Source: Cristatella mucedo (lineage: Eukaryota > Bryozoa > Phylactolaemata > Cristatellidae). From it: a DNA stretch of 64,000 nucleotides. The position numbers and the translations under genes are program-made. Positions 48,886 to 60,945 of the stretch are shown here, piece after piece. Where the stretch lies: contig WPIO01000048.1 in the NCBI GenBank assembly GCA_009760855.2, positions 1,959,001 through 2,023,000 of the forward strand. Direction: 5' to 3'. Numbering within the stretch: position 1 is the stretch's first letter; each line of letters starts with the position of its first letter. The notes under the pieces were generated by a model. It had not been told where the DNA came from, ran no database searches, and was given only the letters and a program-made list of their open reading frames with translations.

Positions 48886-49751
48886 CTAATAGTCCTAGGC
48901 GGTTGTAGGCACGACATTGGTGGTGAATAGTTGGAATACCGTACTCTCCGAAATATGTCCCCATATAGATTAGGCCTGAAGGCGCCACTCGCATGCTGTC
49001 ACCGAATTTGCCCATTAAACAGAGAGAATGAATGTGATGCTTAAATTTATTATTTTAACTTTTGGTAACCATTTTGGTGAGAATTGCATGCCTGCCGAGG
49101 TCGCTGATTTGAGAGCGCGTTGGCTGCACGACGTTCGCTGGTCCCAGGAAGCAGGGTACACGCCCACACCCACCCATGACTGGGCCACCATTGCGCCCTT
49201 AGTGGTGACATGTGAACGGCTGAATAGGTGCGAGTGGCGTTTTAGCGGCAAATGCCTGGACAGCTGAGTATTTTAAAAGTCATAAGACTCACGTCTCCGC
49301 GTGTGGCGACGGAGTAGGGGCTCGAGCGCACGATGGCTTCGCGACGAAGACGAACGATGCCCACACACGTGATTTGCGGTGCCGACGGACGACGACCGCT
49401 GTACTGTACAATACGCAGGCAAACGCTGAGCGAGCGAGCGTACATACGGATGAAGCGGTAGCCGTCGTGGAAACAGCACCAGTAGATAAGACAGTAAGAG
49501 AAAAGAAAGAGCGACTGAGAGTGAGCGAGAAGAAGGAAGAGCGAGTGGATAGCGTGCGTACAGGCTGACGCACAGGCAGAAAGTCCCGTGTTGCAGGACT
49601 AGTGGGTCAGGCGAGCACATCTGACCTGTTGCAATTAAATCCAGCTTAGTCAGCCGATACTGTCCAACTGCAGCGCCTAATGAGGTGGTTCTCGGCGAAC
49701 CCGTTGGCCGGGCGGAGTGATGTGAGTCCGGGTGGGGCTGGCCCGCATTGC

Positions 49752-49767
49752 GGGCGTGGCCACGCCC
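49752..49767. promoter_or_regulatory. Perfect 16-bp palindrome of two CACCC/GC-type boxes
   Basis: GGGCGTGGCCACGCCC is self-complementary over 16 bp; each half is a Sp/KLF-type GGGCGTGG site. It sits in a CpG-rich segment (49270-49810) without an assignable exon, so function is speculative. Confidence 0.4.
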
Positions 49768-49949
49768 ACAACGGTACCAATTCGTCAGCCGCGTCCAGTC
49801 CACAACTTCGTAAACTCCTTACGAAACACGACGACTGAACTGTTAGTGAAGTTTTGAAAAGTGAACCAAGGATTAAAAAGATTCGAAAAAAGATTAATGT
49901 CAGTAAAACGCACAATTTCCTTCATCCTGCATTTTTATTTTGAAGCATA

Positions 49950-50020
49950 TGCAAATTGCCTAGAAAGAAATAAAAGTTCACTGAGGGAGGAGTAAAAACG
50001 TGTTATTATTATTTGTACCC
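49950..50020 (+). mobile_element. LINE-A 3' tail
   Basis: 'gcctagaaagaaataaaagt', 'tcactgagggagg' and ATTATTATT. Only the tip of the element is present. The stretch 50020-50930 has no classified feature. Confidence 0.6.
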
Positions 50021-50934
50021 ATGATCAGTAATAAATAACTACTTGCGACGCTTACTAATTTCTTATTGAGTCGAATGTGAGCTTATTTTCTCGTTAAGCA
50101 GCTATCAAAATAAGGAAGTAAATAGTTTTCAGATATCGTAACATTCGAAATAAAAGATATTTTGCGCCTACCTTGGAATTTGACAAAGAAATATTCAAGA
50201 CCAGCGGGGAGACTCTATGCCGATGTGACGATGTTAACCAGCTCTTGTAATCAGCATTAACCGGGTAGCTAGTATAGAATTGCACTGAGACATATAGGAA
50301 CTAGCACCGGCAAAAAGTTCATGCGGTCGGCACCAAGACGATACAACAGCCTACTTCTGCTTCTTCATTCCCATAAAACCTTCCCAATACTTCCGTAAGA
50401 CTTCGCGAATTTAGTGTGTCATGCAATTCCTCCAACTCAAAACAAACAGAAAAACAAACAAAAAAAAGAAAAGATTGGCTTTGGCACACAAGTGTACAGT
50501 CGCGAAATGCTCGTGTGCACTCGTGTCATCGTCCCGCGATAGCGAGGAGATTTTAGCTAAAGCCTGGCAGTGAGCAAGTGCATCAATTAGCAGCGCTCTT
50601 TGAAAGGAGGCATTCGGTGTGCATCTTGAAGGGCTCACCCTCTCTCAGTGAAACGCCGCCTTTTTAGCGACCAGAATTATCTGAGCGCATCGAATTGGGC
50701 GTAAGCCGCCTTACCGTGCAGGTTGCAGAGAATTGGCGTTGTAAGGCAGAAGTGGTATTTACGAAGTGAACTTTTAGCTGCAGAGTCTTGTAACAATAAT
50801 CCGGACGATGCATGTGTACGGGAACATCGCGCAAAATAAACCAAAAAATCTATCTGCTAGGTAGCGTTGCATTGCTCATTCAGAACAATCTGTACACTGG
50901 ACTCTATTAATTATTGCGACCAATCGTCCCGCAC

Positions 50935-52090
50935 GTTGAATTCTCTTGACTTCATTGCTGCATCTACTGATGACATCCGCACACGGATAGCAGCAAGTTT
51001 TCTGAAATTAAGTAATGGTGAGAAAATTACTAGTTATGGTGGATAAACCTCGTGTGATTCAGAAATTTGAAAAAATTGCCGAGCTCGTTTGGTCTAGCGG
51101 TTAAGGTGCTCGCCCCGACCAAGGTCTGACTGAGGTCGTGGGCTCGAGCCCCGAGGCATATGTGAAGCGCCTGAATAGAGATTAAGTTCTCTTGGGGCGC
51201 TATATAAATGAATTATATATATTTATATAAAGGCTGCCGCTCAAATTCGGCTGTGCCAGCATATCTCCTGTTCAATCTGGAAAAATCCAAATACAATTTT
51301 CCAAAGTGACCTTTTAATGGACGACCACACTAGCTTCACAGTCAAGTCTGCCTACTTTCAGCTACATGGCATTGCTAAAATTCAGGTTGTTGAGACCGGG
51401 AAACCATGTCTAAGTTGGTCCATGCATTTGTGACATCCAGTCTTGACTTATGTAACTCACTGCTTGCTGGTCAGGCGCTTACACCTGGTGCTAAACGTTG
51501 CAGCTAGGCTTGTCTGTCGTGAGCGTCGCAGTTGCCACATCACACCACTTCTCGCCGACCTCCACTGGCTACCAGTCAAACCACACATCGACTTCAAGGT
51601 TTTGTCACTCTCTTTTAGGTCCCTTCATTTTCTGGCTCCATACTACCTATTGGCTCTATTTCCCCACCAGCCTAAGCATCGTACCACCCGATTTTCGGAA
51701 TCTAATCGTTTACCGATACCTCGTACAAACCTCAAATCCTTTGGAAGCTGTGCCTTTAGTTTGAATGCCCTCAGAGCCCGGAACACACTATTGACTTGCG
51801 TCACAAAATTCCTTTAGTTTGGAAGCGCACCTATTTATCACAGCATTTAGTGGGTCCCTGTGATTTGACATTGATATGCCTATGCGTGATGACACTGTGT
51901 ATGTTGCAACTAACCACATTTGCATGCTGACATGTGCATGTAACCCCTAACCATGTAACTCTTGTTGTTTATTGAGCATAGTACCATTACCCATTTGACC
52001 TGTTTCCTTTAAAGCAAATATAAAGCACTTAGAAAGAGATTGAGTTCTCTGAGGGCGTCTTATCAAGTGTGTTATTATCATTATTATTAT
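50935..52090 (+). mobile_element. LINE-A 3' half, split by a SINE-A
   Basis: RT relics are DDIRTRIAASFLKLSN near 50970, [17 protein letters not shown] near 51340, and [20 protein letters not shown] (51498 on) down to an ATTATTATT tail at 52075-52090. It is interrupted at about 51080-51225 by SINE-A, between the 'IQKFEK' and 'LKIRLCQ' positions. Confidence 0.8.
51080..51225 (+). mobile_element. SINE-A reference copy
   Basis: The tRNA-like head has an A box 'tggtctagcggttaaggtgc' and a B box 'gtgggctcgagcccc'. The tail 'gaagcgcctgaatagagatt', 'aagttctcttggggcgctat', 'ataaatgaatt' parallels the LINE-A end 'aagtgcctagaaagagattg', 'agttctctgagggcgcttta'. It is inserted into the LINE-A copy around it. 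Confidence 0.85.
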
Positions 52091-52179
52091 TTAGATGACT
52101 CACTTGCGTCACGTGGAAAGAGGGCTCTCTTCCGTTAAGCGGCAAGATGGAGCAGTGTTGTCTTCTGAGACTGAACTAG

Positions 52180-52865
52180 AGGATAATAGACATTGCGCCC
52201 TTAGAAATCTTAACCTCTTTGTAGTAACTCTCCATATGCTGCAAAAGAAGCTCGATCGAATGGTTAGTGGTAGCGTGCTTTATGATAACAAGCATAACGT
52301 GGTAATGAGTGACCTGCACAGGGTCACCATGCAAATATCATTCGTAGCAGCATGCACGGTGCCAGAAAGCATAGGCACCTAAAGGAAACACTACATGTAC
52401 CAACTAAATGTTATAATAAATAGATCCAATTTAGTTTCTTTTTAAACGTGGTTAAGTCAGGAGATATTGGGACGCAAGTTGGAAATGAGTTCTGACTACA
52501 TGAGCCTACGAACAGAAGGCAAAAGTGCCTCAACAGCAGTTGAAGTTCGCGCGAGGTATAGGTAAACGATTATGCTCAAAAAAGCGAGCGGTGCGATGCA
52601 CACCCTGGTGGGGGAGTAGATCTGGTAGGTAGACTAGAACTGAACACTAAAGGAACATAAAAGTGAGTGAAAAAACCTTTAAATCGATATGTTGCGTAAC
52701 CGGTAGCCAGTGCAGGTAGGGGGATGTGGAAACTGCAACGTTCAAGTGAGACAAGCCTAGATGTAGAGCTTGCAACTGCTGTAAGTGCCTGATTGCTCAT
52801 ACCGGAGACCAGAAACCAGTAGGTCACATCAGTAAAGACGGGATGCCCCATACGCATGGACCAAT
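52180..52865 (-). mobile_element. Degenerate LINE-A copy, antisense
   Basis: 'gcgcccttagaaatcttaac', 'ccatatgctgcaaaagaagc' and 'agtgagtgaaaaaaccttta' follow the antisense 3' UTR and RT C-terminal order; the frame is lost. It faces the preceding plus-strand copy tail to tail. Confidence 0.7.
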
Positions 52866-52904
52866 AAACACCTGATGAGAGAAACACAGCATGAAGGAGA
52901 GAAA

Positions 52905-53115
52905 CAGAGACAAAGAGAGAGAGAGAGAGAGACACACACACACACACAGAGAAAAAAGAGACTGAGACATAGACAGAGAGAGATTAAGAGGTAAAAGAAG
53001 AGAACGTAAGGTAGAGAGAAAGAGATGGAGGGAGAGAGAGACAGACACCCGGAAAAATTCAAGCCAAAGACACAGAGGGACAGACAGCGAGAATAAGTGA
53101 GATGCAGAGATGGAA
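52905..53115 (-). repeat. GA-rich microsatellite with (CA)n patch
   Basis: (GAGA)n at 52916-52930, (CA)n at 52931-52948, then irregular AGAGA up to about 53110. The long antisense frames rich in L and S are artefacts. From 53120 to 55010 I find no supported gene. Confidence 0.9.
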
Positions 53116-55015
53116 ATAGAGATAAGTGGCACATTTGGAAAGGATACAATCGCGAGCTGTCGCGAAGCCCCCCCCCCCCATTAATCAAGCGCAGCGATGC
53201 GAGTTCGGACTCGGGCGGAAATACGTTACGGCGATGCCACGCCAACCGAGGTTCAGCAACTAGCCTGACACCTGTTTGTAGGTGTTCGATCGAATCAGTG
53301 ACGTATAATTTCGCTTTATTACAAACTTGAATTATGCAAGAGCATGTGTCGTCAAGGTAATGATGGGTAGCAAGCTTGGTTCTGTCGTATATTCGATGTT
53401 TGCTCGATGTCTGCCTTTTAGCCAGTTACAGCTCTTCCGACTGTGAGCTGAGCTTTTTCGAATCATTAAATTTGAAGGAAGTTCGCCATCATCGAAATAT
53501 CATCCAAGATATCAGTTGGTATGTCAAACGTTGGCTGATCGTACGAAATGTTGCCGAATTGCATTTTGTGACGAAAATAGTCGCACAATTTCTTCAGAAC
53601 GATAGCTCTGCAACAAAGTCGACACCGTTGATAAAAACTCATTTCTGTAGTTTATATTAGCAACACGATTCTATGCAGGAGCAAACGTAATGCATCCACC
53701 ACAGCTGGTTTGTGGATAAGGATTTGCCGAAAAAAACTACGCTACTACGCTTCCTGTCCCGCTCCAGTGACCTAACACTGTAAAGCTGTACCGCTAATGG
53801 TTCATAAATCCACGGAGACAATGGCATCACTTAATTAGGCTCGCGATGCCTAAAAAGTTTTTCTAAATTGATTTAACAGCTTTCCTGACTTTTAAATTAA
53901 AAAGAACTTAGAAGCTCACTTTTTTCTCGCTGTTATCTTTAGTCTGTACCAGTTGTTACCTGTCTGCTTTTGGGTCCCAAAACTTCGCATTTTATTTCTA
54001 ACCGAAACCTTTATTTGTGCTTCGATAATTCCCTGCATTTTAGTACATCAACCTCGGAGCTACCTCACAGCATTAGATATTTATATTGAAACTCTAACGA
54101 CAGTAACCTTTAATTAGTATAAAGGGTAAATTTAATATTAAATCGGAAACCTCTGTGCGGCCGCCTCGTTAACATTGTGCATATTTCACTGTAAGCATAT
54201 TTAAAGTACTCGATTGCCATTTGTATCGCTTTGGTTGCATTGGTAAAGTCATCGCTAGCCGGAGGTGAGCAGCGATCGAATACCCATTTGGTTACCATGT
54301 GGCCAAAACAAGTGTAAAATAAAACACAGGCTCTGCTTATAATATAATGGTAATCTTTTGCAATATCGATTGCCTAAACTCGTGCGAAAAATTCATCGCT
54401 CGCACAGACGTGGACGTGTCTGACTTGTGAAAGAGTAGTGCCTGCTGTGCTAGCCTTTCAGATTAAGCGCAGCAGCTACACTTGTTTAATAATGTGGCAG
54501 ATGTAGGCGTGTCTACATTTGGCGTTGGTCTCAGCTAGCATACTAGGGTGTTTGCATATTTATCTCAGCAAACTTGTCCGGCAGTATCATTGTTCTCCCT
54601 GCTGCTCAATCGTCGCTTTAGTGACAAGCAAGCCGTTCTCAGCCGCTCAGACGCTGTCCACAAGTAAGCATTGAAAAAATAAGTTGGTTGAGCAGTGCTA
54701 AAAGTCTAGGGAGAAACACGGTATGAAATAGATAGACTAAAGCAGGGTGCTGGTGACTTTTGCATTCAGTTTTGCACTGAGTTTATTGCCCCGAGCACTT
54801 TCGTGCACACAAACTTAGTAGGATGATTGGTTAAGCTCAGTAGCGAAACAATTCTCTCGGTGTGGTTAGAGCGCTTTGGAAATTATGTATTTAAATAGAT
54901 TAAAATGTATTCAGCTTGGTATTTGGGGAATAGTAATGCTCATCTAAAGCTTTCTTTCACAGAATTATCGTTTGAGAATTTGAAGGTGCATTCGTTGCAC
55001 ACTGCCAGTACTTAC

Positions 55016-55248
55016 GGACACATATGGAGACGTATCTCACTTCGCTCATTGTCAGCCAAAGGATGTGGACCTCCAAGCATATTCCTAATAGTCGATGAGG
55101 CCAAGGCATACTCTCTCTTTAAAATGAATTCGTGACCATCCATTGATATTAGTGTGACGTACATCGAGTTCGGGCCGAAAGAGTCGCCAGTAACATATAA
55201 CACACACATACATAGCTGGCTGCTTAACGTCTTGTCTGGGGAGTCCAT
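55016..55248 (-). pseudogene. Elongin C-like exon (duplicate of ELOC exon 2)
   Basis: A minus-strand open stretch encodes [37 protein letters not shown] and [12 protein letters not shown], aligned without gaps to ELOC exon 2 from GPEAMYV to NFREIP. It ends in a consensus donor (CC|GTAAGT at 55016/55015) in the same phase 2 as ELOC exon 2, so it could splice in frame to the ELOC last exon at 39306. It keeps its frame despite roughly 40% residue change. The acceptor is uncertain: none exists at the homologous position, and the nearest phase-0 candidate is CAG|CTA about 27 nt upstream. A possible start exon lies at 56640-56628 (ATGTCTCAAGAGC|GTAAGT), but its phase does not fit. It may be an alternative exon, a paralogue fragment, or a decaying copy. 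Confidence 0.7.
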
Positions 55249-55999
55249 GCACTGCTATACAATCTAGTAACTGCATAACATCAGATTATTCGTCAATTAA
55301 CGAGCGGTATTCAAGGGTATGATAAAACTAAAGCGTGAGTCCACGATTGATTAAGCATCTACCTCCTCTCGGAGGTACTCGCCGATAGAGGCGTTTCGAC
55401 AGGTATCCAAGCGAACTTTGCAAGCGAGAATTTAGGCCATATCTTGGTCGAAGCCACAAGACTGCTTTCGAGATCATTGTAAACAATCTAATTCTCTCGT
55501 TATAATGTTGTGATTAGTAAAGGAATAATAGTACACTTCGTTTGCTCAAAGATGGTCTGTGTCTCTATCACTTTCATCCACCTATGACATGTACTGAGCA
55601 GGTGTAACACAAGAAGGGCTATAGCAACTGGTCCGCCATTGTACCTGGTTCACCTGCTCACACCCGATGGTCAAGAAAAGTATTTGAATTTATTGTGGTG
55701 CTATACAAACAGTTTACGTTTATTATACGAGTCACAGTGGAACAAGTTCATGGCAAATGTGGGTCCATGAAATATGGCTGCCTTTTTGATGTGTAAAACG
55801 GATGCTTAAAATACCAAATTTAGCAGCAAAAGCGTGTGAATGCAGATGAATGTTTAAGAGGCTCTTATAAAATCTGTATTCATTTTTTTTATTGGTAGTG
55901 ACTAGCACATATTTTGTCCTACTCAGGTGTAAGATTTTGGCGTTGATGTTTTGCACGGGTACGGAGCTCCGCCGAGCAAATCAAGTCGCCGCCTGTATC

Positions 56000-58840
56000 T
56001 TGGTATTCGTGGCACCGAGTCTAATCTGATCTCACCGAGAACTCGTTCTTTTTAAACCAAATAGTAGCAATCTATACCATTTCATTCGTCTACATCAATT
56101 TCAGCTTTAAACCTACCTCTCCATCTGAATCTCTTTATCACGATAGCTAAATTTCTCGGTGTCGATAGTTGTTCTGCACAGTCTCGTACATCCATGATAT
56201 GACGTTCTGGCGACTGACAACTACGACTGCCCATTGGTAAGCAATGCACATTAAGAGCTTGTAAAACTGACTGCGAGCAGCTGCTTCCAATAGCAAGCTT
56301 TCTAGAAAACAGCACTAGATACAAAGCTGCTTACCAGCTCGCCGCTCATTTCTCCCGCTTGGGTGTCACGGTTATTCTTGCTTTACGTTGTCGCTTTCAC
56401 ACTTCAACGGAAGCAAAATTATTAGGCTGCATATCGCTGCAATTTATGAGAGCCTTTTTGTTGATGCTGCGGAAGCGACTGAGAACGGTGGGCTTTTCAC
56501 GATCAAAACTTCTAGACAGCAGTGCAAACAATCAGCGTTGGTAGTTAATTACCTTTGGCAAGAGAGTTAATAACTATGGTAGTTCGTTAAATTTGGCAAG
56601 AGGAGCCATCACGTACGACATACTTACGCTCTTGAGACATATCCCAGATGCAAACACCCCTGGTTCCGCTAAAGTACCTTTCTACGGAAAGATCATCTAA
56701 TTGACTGGTCAAATAAACCTTTCTCACGGACCAGTCGCACACATGCACGGCGAGCTAGAGAGTGGGATTTGGCAGTACACTCTCGTGTATGCCGATCAAA
56801 TTCGCATTTACAATGAAGTTCGCTGCATTCGATGTTGCTTGCACTAAATATGCCCTCCCAATTGCGGCAGAAAACCAGGTGTAATGCCCTGCGATGCTCA
56901 ACTATGCACTTGACAGCTGAGTCTCGATTGAGAACTGAGTTTTGCCAACTAACGAGGACGCTAACGAGATGGTCGCGATACCCTCACGAGTTAGGGTAGC
57001 GACACAATGCAGAAACGTGCAAACCCCTGAAGCTAGCACTGCCCATGCGAAAAAACACAGCACTCAGTATTCCGCACGCAGTGCTAGCAGTATCGTCGTA
57101 TTAGCTAAGACCGATTATAGCCTGTATTATACAGCTGATACACCCGGGCGACTTCCTGGTACGCACACGCAGGCTTATAGCAGCTCACGCTCAGCGCGAG
57201 ACGCACTGACCGGCAGGCTGATGGTCGAAGATCATGACTTCGGTATGACACAAGCTTTACACAGTAGCTAGCTCATAAGTCATGATGATCACTAACATGC
57301 TTAAAAACTAATAATGGTAGTCGTAATCATTGCACCTCATAAACCTCAGCTTATTCCGGCCATCTCATAAGTGTCCTCATTCATCGGTAAAGCTCACAAT
57401 TCTCAATCGAGGCTCAGCTGTCAAGTTTGTAGTTCATAATAGCGGGCATTACGAAGTAACTTCAGTTAGGCGGCGATGGGCACCGGGCGTGGTGACCAAG
57501 CTCAGTTTAGCCATCTCAATTTTTACCGCTTGTGGCGGCTAGTATGCTTGAATTGGCGGCGAGCCTCAGTCCAACCGCAGACCAAATTCCAGTAAAAGCA
57601 CCAATCGCTTGCTTTAACTAATTAAAGGGGCAACAGAAGCTTAACGTTGCTGGATATTGCCTAGGAACCGATATACGTTTCGATGTTAATGCAAAGACAA
57701 GAAACAAGTGTGAGTTATGCTGAATAGAGAGGTTGTATTTCGGAATGAAGCGCTAGGAAAATTAATCATGCGTATCGGCGAGTAAAAAATTGCAAAGCAA
57801 GGACAATTCGCATTAGTGTTGGCGATTTCGGAGCTTCTGTAGGCAACTACCATATACTAGTCGAAGTTGTGAATGAGGCTCTCTGCATTAAATAAACGTC
57901 CACCTCCCCGAGACATCTTAATGCATATGACTCCTTATTCAATTCGATGTCTGACTGTCTGGTAGAAAGGGTTGATCGGCTGATACATCACAGTAATGCA
58001 TAATTTCACTGAGCTACACAGGATACCGCAGCCTACTTCTTCGCAAGGTGTGCAATAAGGCACAAACGAGCCTGATCCTATTTTTGCGAGTGCATTACTA
58101 CACGTGCATTATTTCTTATGGCTTTGGGAAAGTTCACACAAAGGAATTTTCACGCTCAAAAGCGGAATGGTAAATAAAAAAAATTGAGCTTAAACCTCAC
58201 TCCAAACGTTTGCATGATTTGAGCGTACATCGTCATGTTGTAATCTTTCGGTTTTAATTAAATTCAATGAGTGAACAGTATTTATAGTCAGTTCTCTTAA
58301 TAAGATATTTTCCCTGTTTCAGGGTTATAAAATCAGTAACAATGATAAAACATTATTGTAAGCGACTTCTTTTTCAAAAAGATGCATTGAAACAAAAACT
58401 TGAGTCTCTTACTACTGTGAATATTAAACAAATCTGATAATTGGTTAGTCTTTATGTGGAACAGTAAGTGATCTCTGACCTTAATGAGCAGGTTTATCAA
58501 TTTGTATTGCTTCTACTACCAAGTCTTTCTCCTACTTTAATATATCTGAAGTAAGTATTTCTAGAGATTTTTTGTCCAATGCAGTTACTTTAGCATGCTA
58601 ATTTTTTAATTTAAAAACTTACTTCACCAAATGAAGTCGGCTGAAACATACTTTATAAACTTGGTAACTATGACCAACGAGTTGGAAAAAATTAGCTACA
58701 AGAACGTATCTTTGGTTCGTAAGTACTCTATCTCAAAGTTTCATCAAAATACTTTCAGATCTTTTTTAAACGATTTCTGTAATCACGTCCGTGGATTTCT
58801 TCTGCCCGTGCCCACAGAAAAGTAACATTTCATTGAATAT
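56000..58840. other. AT-rich spacer without recognised genes
   Basis: Read on both strands. The open frames here (for example 56082-56324 minus, 56942-57271 plus and 58631-58825 plus) show no family resemblance and no flanking splice-consensus pattern that would support them. The only point of note is the possible elongin C-like start exon at 56640-56628. Confidence 0.5.
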
Positions 58841-58960
58841 GAATATATATATATATATATATTATGAATATATATATATATATATATATATATTATTTGA
58901 ATATGAATATATATTTGAATTTGAATATGAATATATTATTCTTTGAATGATATTTGAATA
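58840..58960. repeat. (AT)n and 'gaatatat' tandem tract
   Basis: Two AT runs (about 58843-58862 and 58867-58894) within reiterated 'tgaatatgaatatata' words. The tract is self-complementary. Confidence 0.9.
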
Positions 58961-59804
58961 TTTCTTCAATATGCATTCGCATCTGGAGAGTGATTTAAAA
59001 TTACCCATGCCTAAGACCTTTTCAGAATGACATATAACTCACTTTCAAGGCATCGCATATAGAGAAGCTTATCACCATTTGTGACGAACCTGAAGGAATT
59101 TTGTGGTACACATTTAATAATCGCTTTAGTTGAAGCACCGTGTTAAAATTCATTGTGGCTTTGGCTGCTTTCAAAAGACAGAAAACGAAGCTATTTCTAC
59201 AATCTCTGCATTAGCTACGACTTGGAATTGTTCCACTCTTCTCTTTTTTTTCTCCGGCCTAGCAATTAGAAATGGACCTAAGTCAAAGCAAGGAATTCAT
59301 TACGTGCCGATCGTATTGGCATTAAGGTCACCCAAGACTCATGGAAATCCATTGTTTTTGTCATCAAAAAAAGGAAAGCAAGTGTATATAAATTTTTTAA
59401 AAGCTATTTTCGTGTTTCCTTTAACGAAGGGGGTGCTTTAAGAAATACTTCACTGTACCCGTAAGTGTAGAAATGCATCGTCCACGGGAGTCGTTCGAAA
59501 ACGGTACATTTACCATGTAATAATTAATGGAAAATTAAAACTAATACAGTTACCAATGCCTTCGTCAACCATTCACTTAAAAAATAACCAGCACTTCACC
59601 AAAATCTCATTGCTTAATTTTGAAAGGTTGCATCACGTTTTTTAGGTGATGGCATTCGGAAATTTACATTCTTAATTAAAAATTACTTAAGGTAGTATCC
59701 GATTAATGATTTTTAGATGGTACTTTAAAATTAGTCCATCACACAAGAAGGTAGCAGCACGGAGGTGCAGCTGTGGTTTGTGTAAAAAATATATATTTCA
59801 CAGC

Positions 59805-59938
59805 CCGGGGTTTAGTTACTCGTTTCCCACGTCATATGTCGTGGGTTCAAGTCCTACAGTAGGCGGTTCTTTATCACCTACTGCAGTCTCTGGCGATAGC
59901 TTGTTAGGCTCTTCAGGCGCTATGTAAATAAGGTTACT
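59805..59938 (+). mobile_element. SINE-2-like copy with a different 3' end
   Basis: Head 'ggggtttagttactcgtttc', B box 'gtcgtgggttcaagtccta' and body 'gtaggcggttctttatcacc', then 'ctggcgatagcttgttaggc' and 'gcgctatgtaaataag'. The last part resembles the SINE-A end, so this may be a chimera of the two families. From 58960 to 59800 and from 59940 to 60770 nothing else is assigned. Confidence 0.6.
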
Positions 59939-60769
59939 GAATCACCTAGCCTCTACAAGTGAAAGACGAAAACAAGTTATTGAATAGGCTTATTCAGTAG
60001 GTTACTCATAGAAAATTGTTACCAAACTTCGCCAAAACCTGCACGAATAACATAAGGTTTGCCTAAAACTAAAACCTATAAAAACTAAAAAACTATAAAA
60101 AATCTAAAAACTAAAACAAAAACCTAAAACTAGGCTATTTCGCACTCCGTCTCGTGGTAACAGAAAATAATCTGCACACGAGCATTGCTGATCTCAAGTC
60201 TGTTTTTCTCTCTCCTTAAATAAAAATCTCATTTGAAAAACCACATCAGTAGTTTGCGTTAACAACCCGTTGCTGTCAAATTCGTGACATTAAAATAGTA
60301 GCGACCGACAACCGAATTACTAAACTAGATTAACTTTGGGTTATAAAGAAATTGATACTCACTAATGCAAAGTTTGTTGAATCTTCAAATTGTGAGCGAC
60401 AGGCACGCTAATACGGTAAGTTCAGGTCATGCAGACACTCGAGGCAGGTGACGCTATCCTATAGGCACAGCGACGGCCTTCGTTTGCCTCCGCTAATTGC
60501 GGCGTGCAAAGAATGCGCTGGAAGTGTATACCTGCGTGAAGTGAAGCCCAGCTGACGGCGTGTGGCACTTGCGTTTGCAGCACTCGCTCTTCTGCTCGCC
60601 GTCTTCTTGCTGTATGTAAGATTTACCTCTCATTCTTATGTAAGCCTCGAGGATTTCGCATATTCTGAAAGCTCGGGACTCGCATTCAACTTCGTCACCG
60701 CTTGCATTGAACTAGCGGCACTTAAGGCTCACCTAACAGCGCATCTGCTTCGCTCAGCTTACCCTGTGC

Positions 60770-60945
60770 ATCTAACTAATGCTAGCATGAAGACTTGTAA
60801 GCAGCAAGCTACAGAATATTCGAGACAGAGACTGGTTATGACAAATACATAAGCCAGCTTGGATATAGTTTGGCTGCCTAAGCACGGCCAAATTTTCGAA
60901 ATACTACGTAGCTCAAAGTAGGCTTGACTTGAATGTGGGGGGTGC
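60770..60945 (-). mobile_element. LINE-A RT fragment, antisense
   Basis: The minus strand encodes SSQAYFELRSISKIWPCLGS and QTISKLAYVFVITS, matching the [16 protein letters not shown]...[11 protein letters not shown] block. Both ends are truncated. Confidence 0.65.

Noticed and set aside
54110-54298. 62-codon minus-strand frame with a Kozak-like start (MVTKWVFDRCSPPAS...)
   Set aside because: Short, AT-rich, with no recognisable family; an isolated frame of this length is expected by chance.
59805-59880. Candidate tRNA gene
   Set aside because: The A and B boxes are recognisable, but the acceptor and anticodon stems do not pair, and a SINE body follows.
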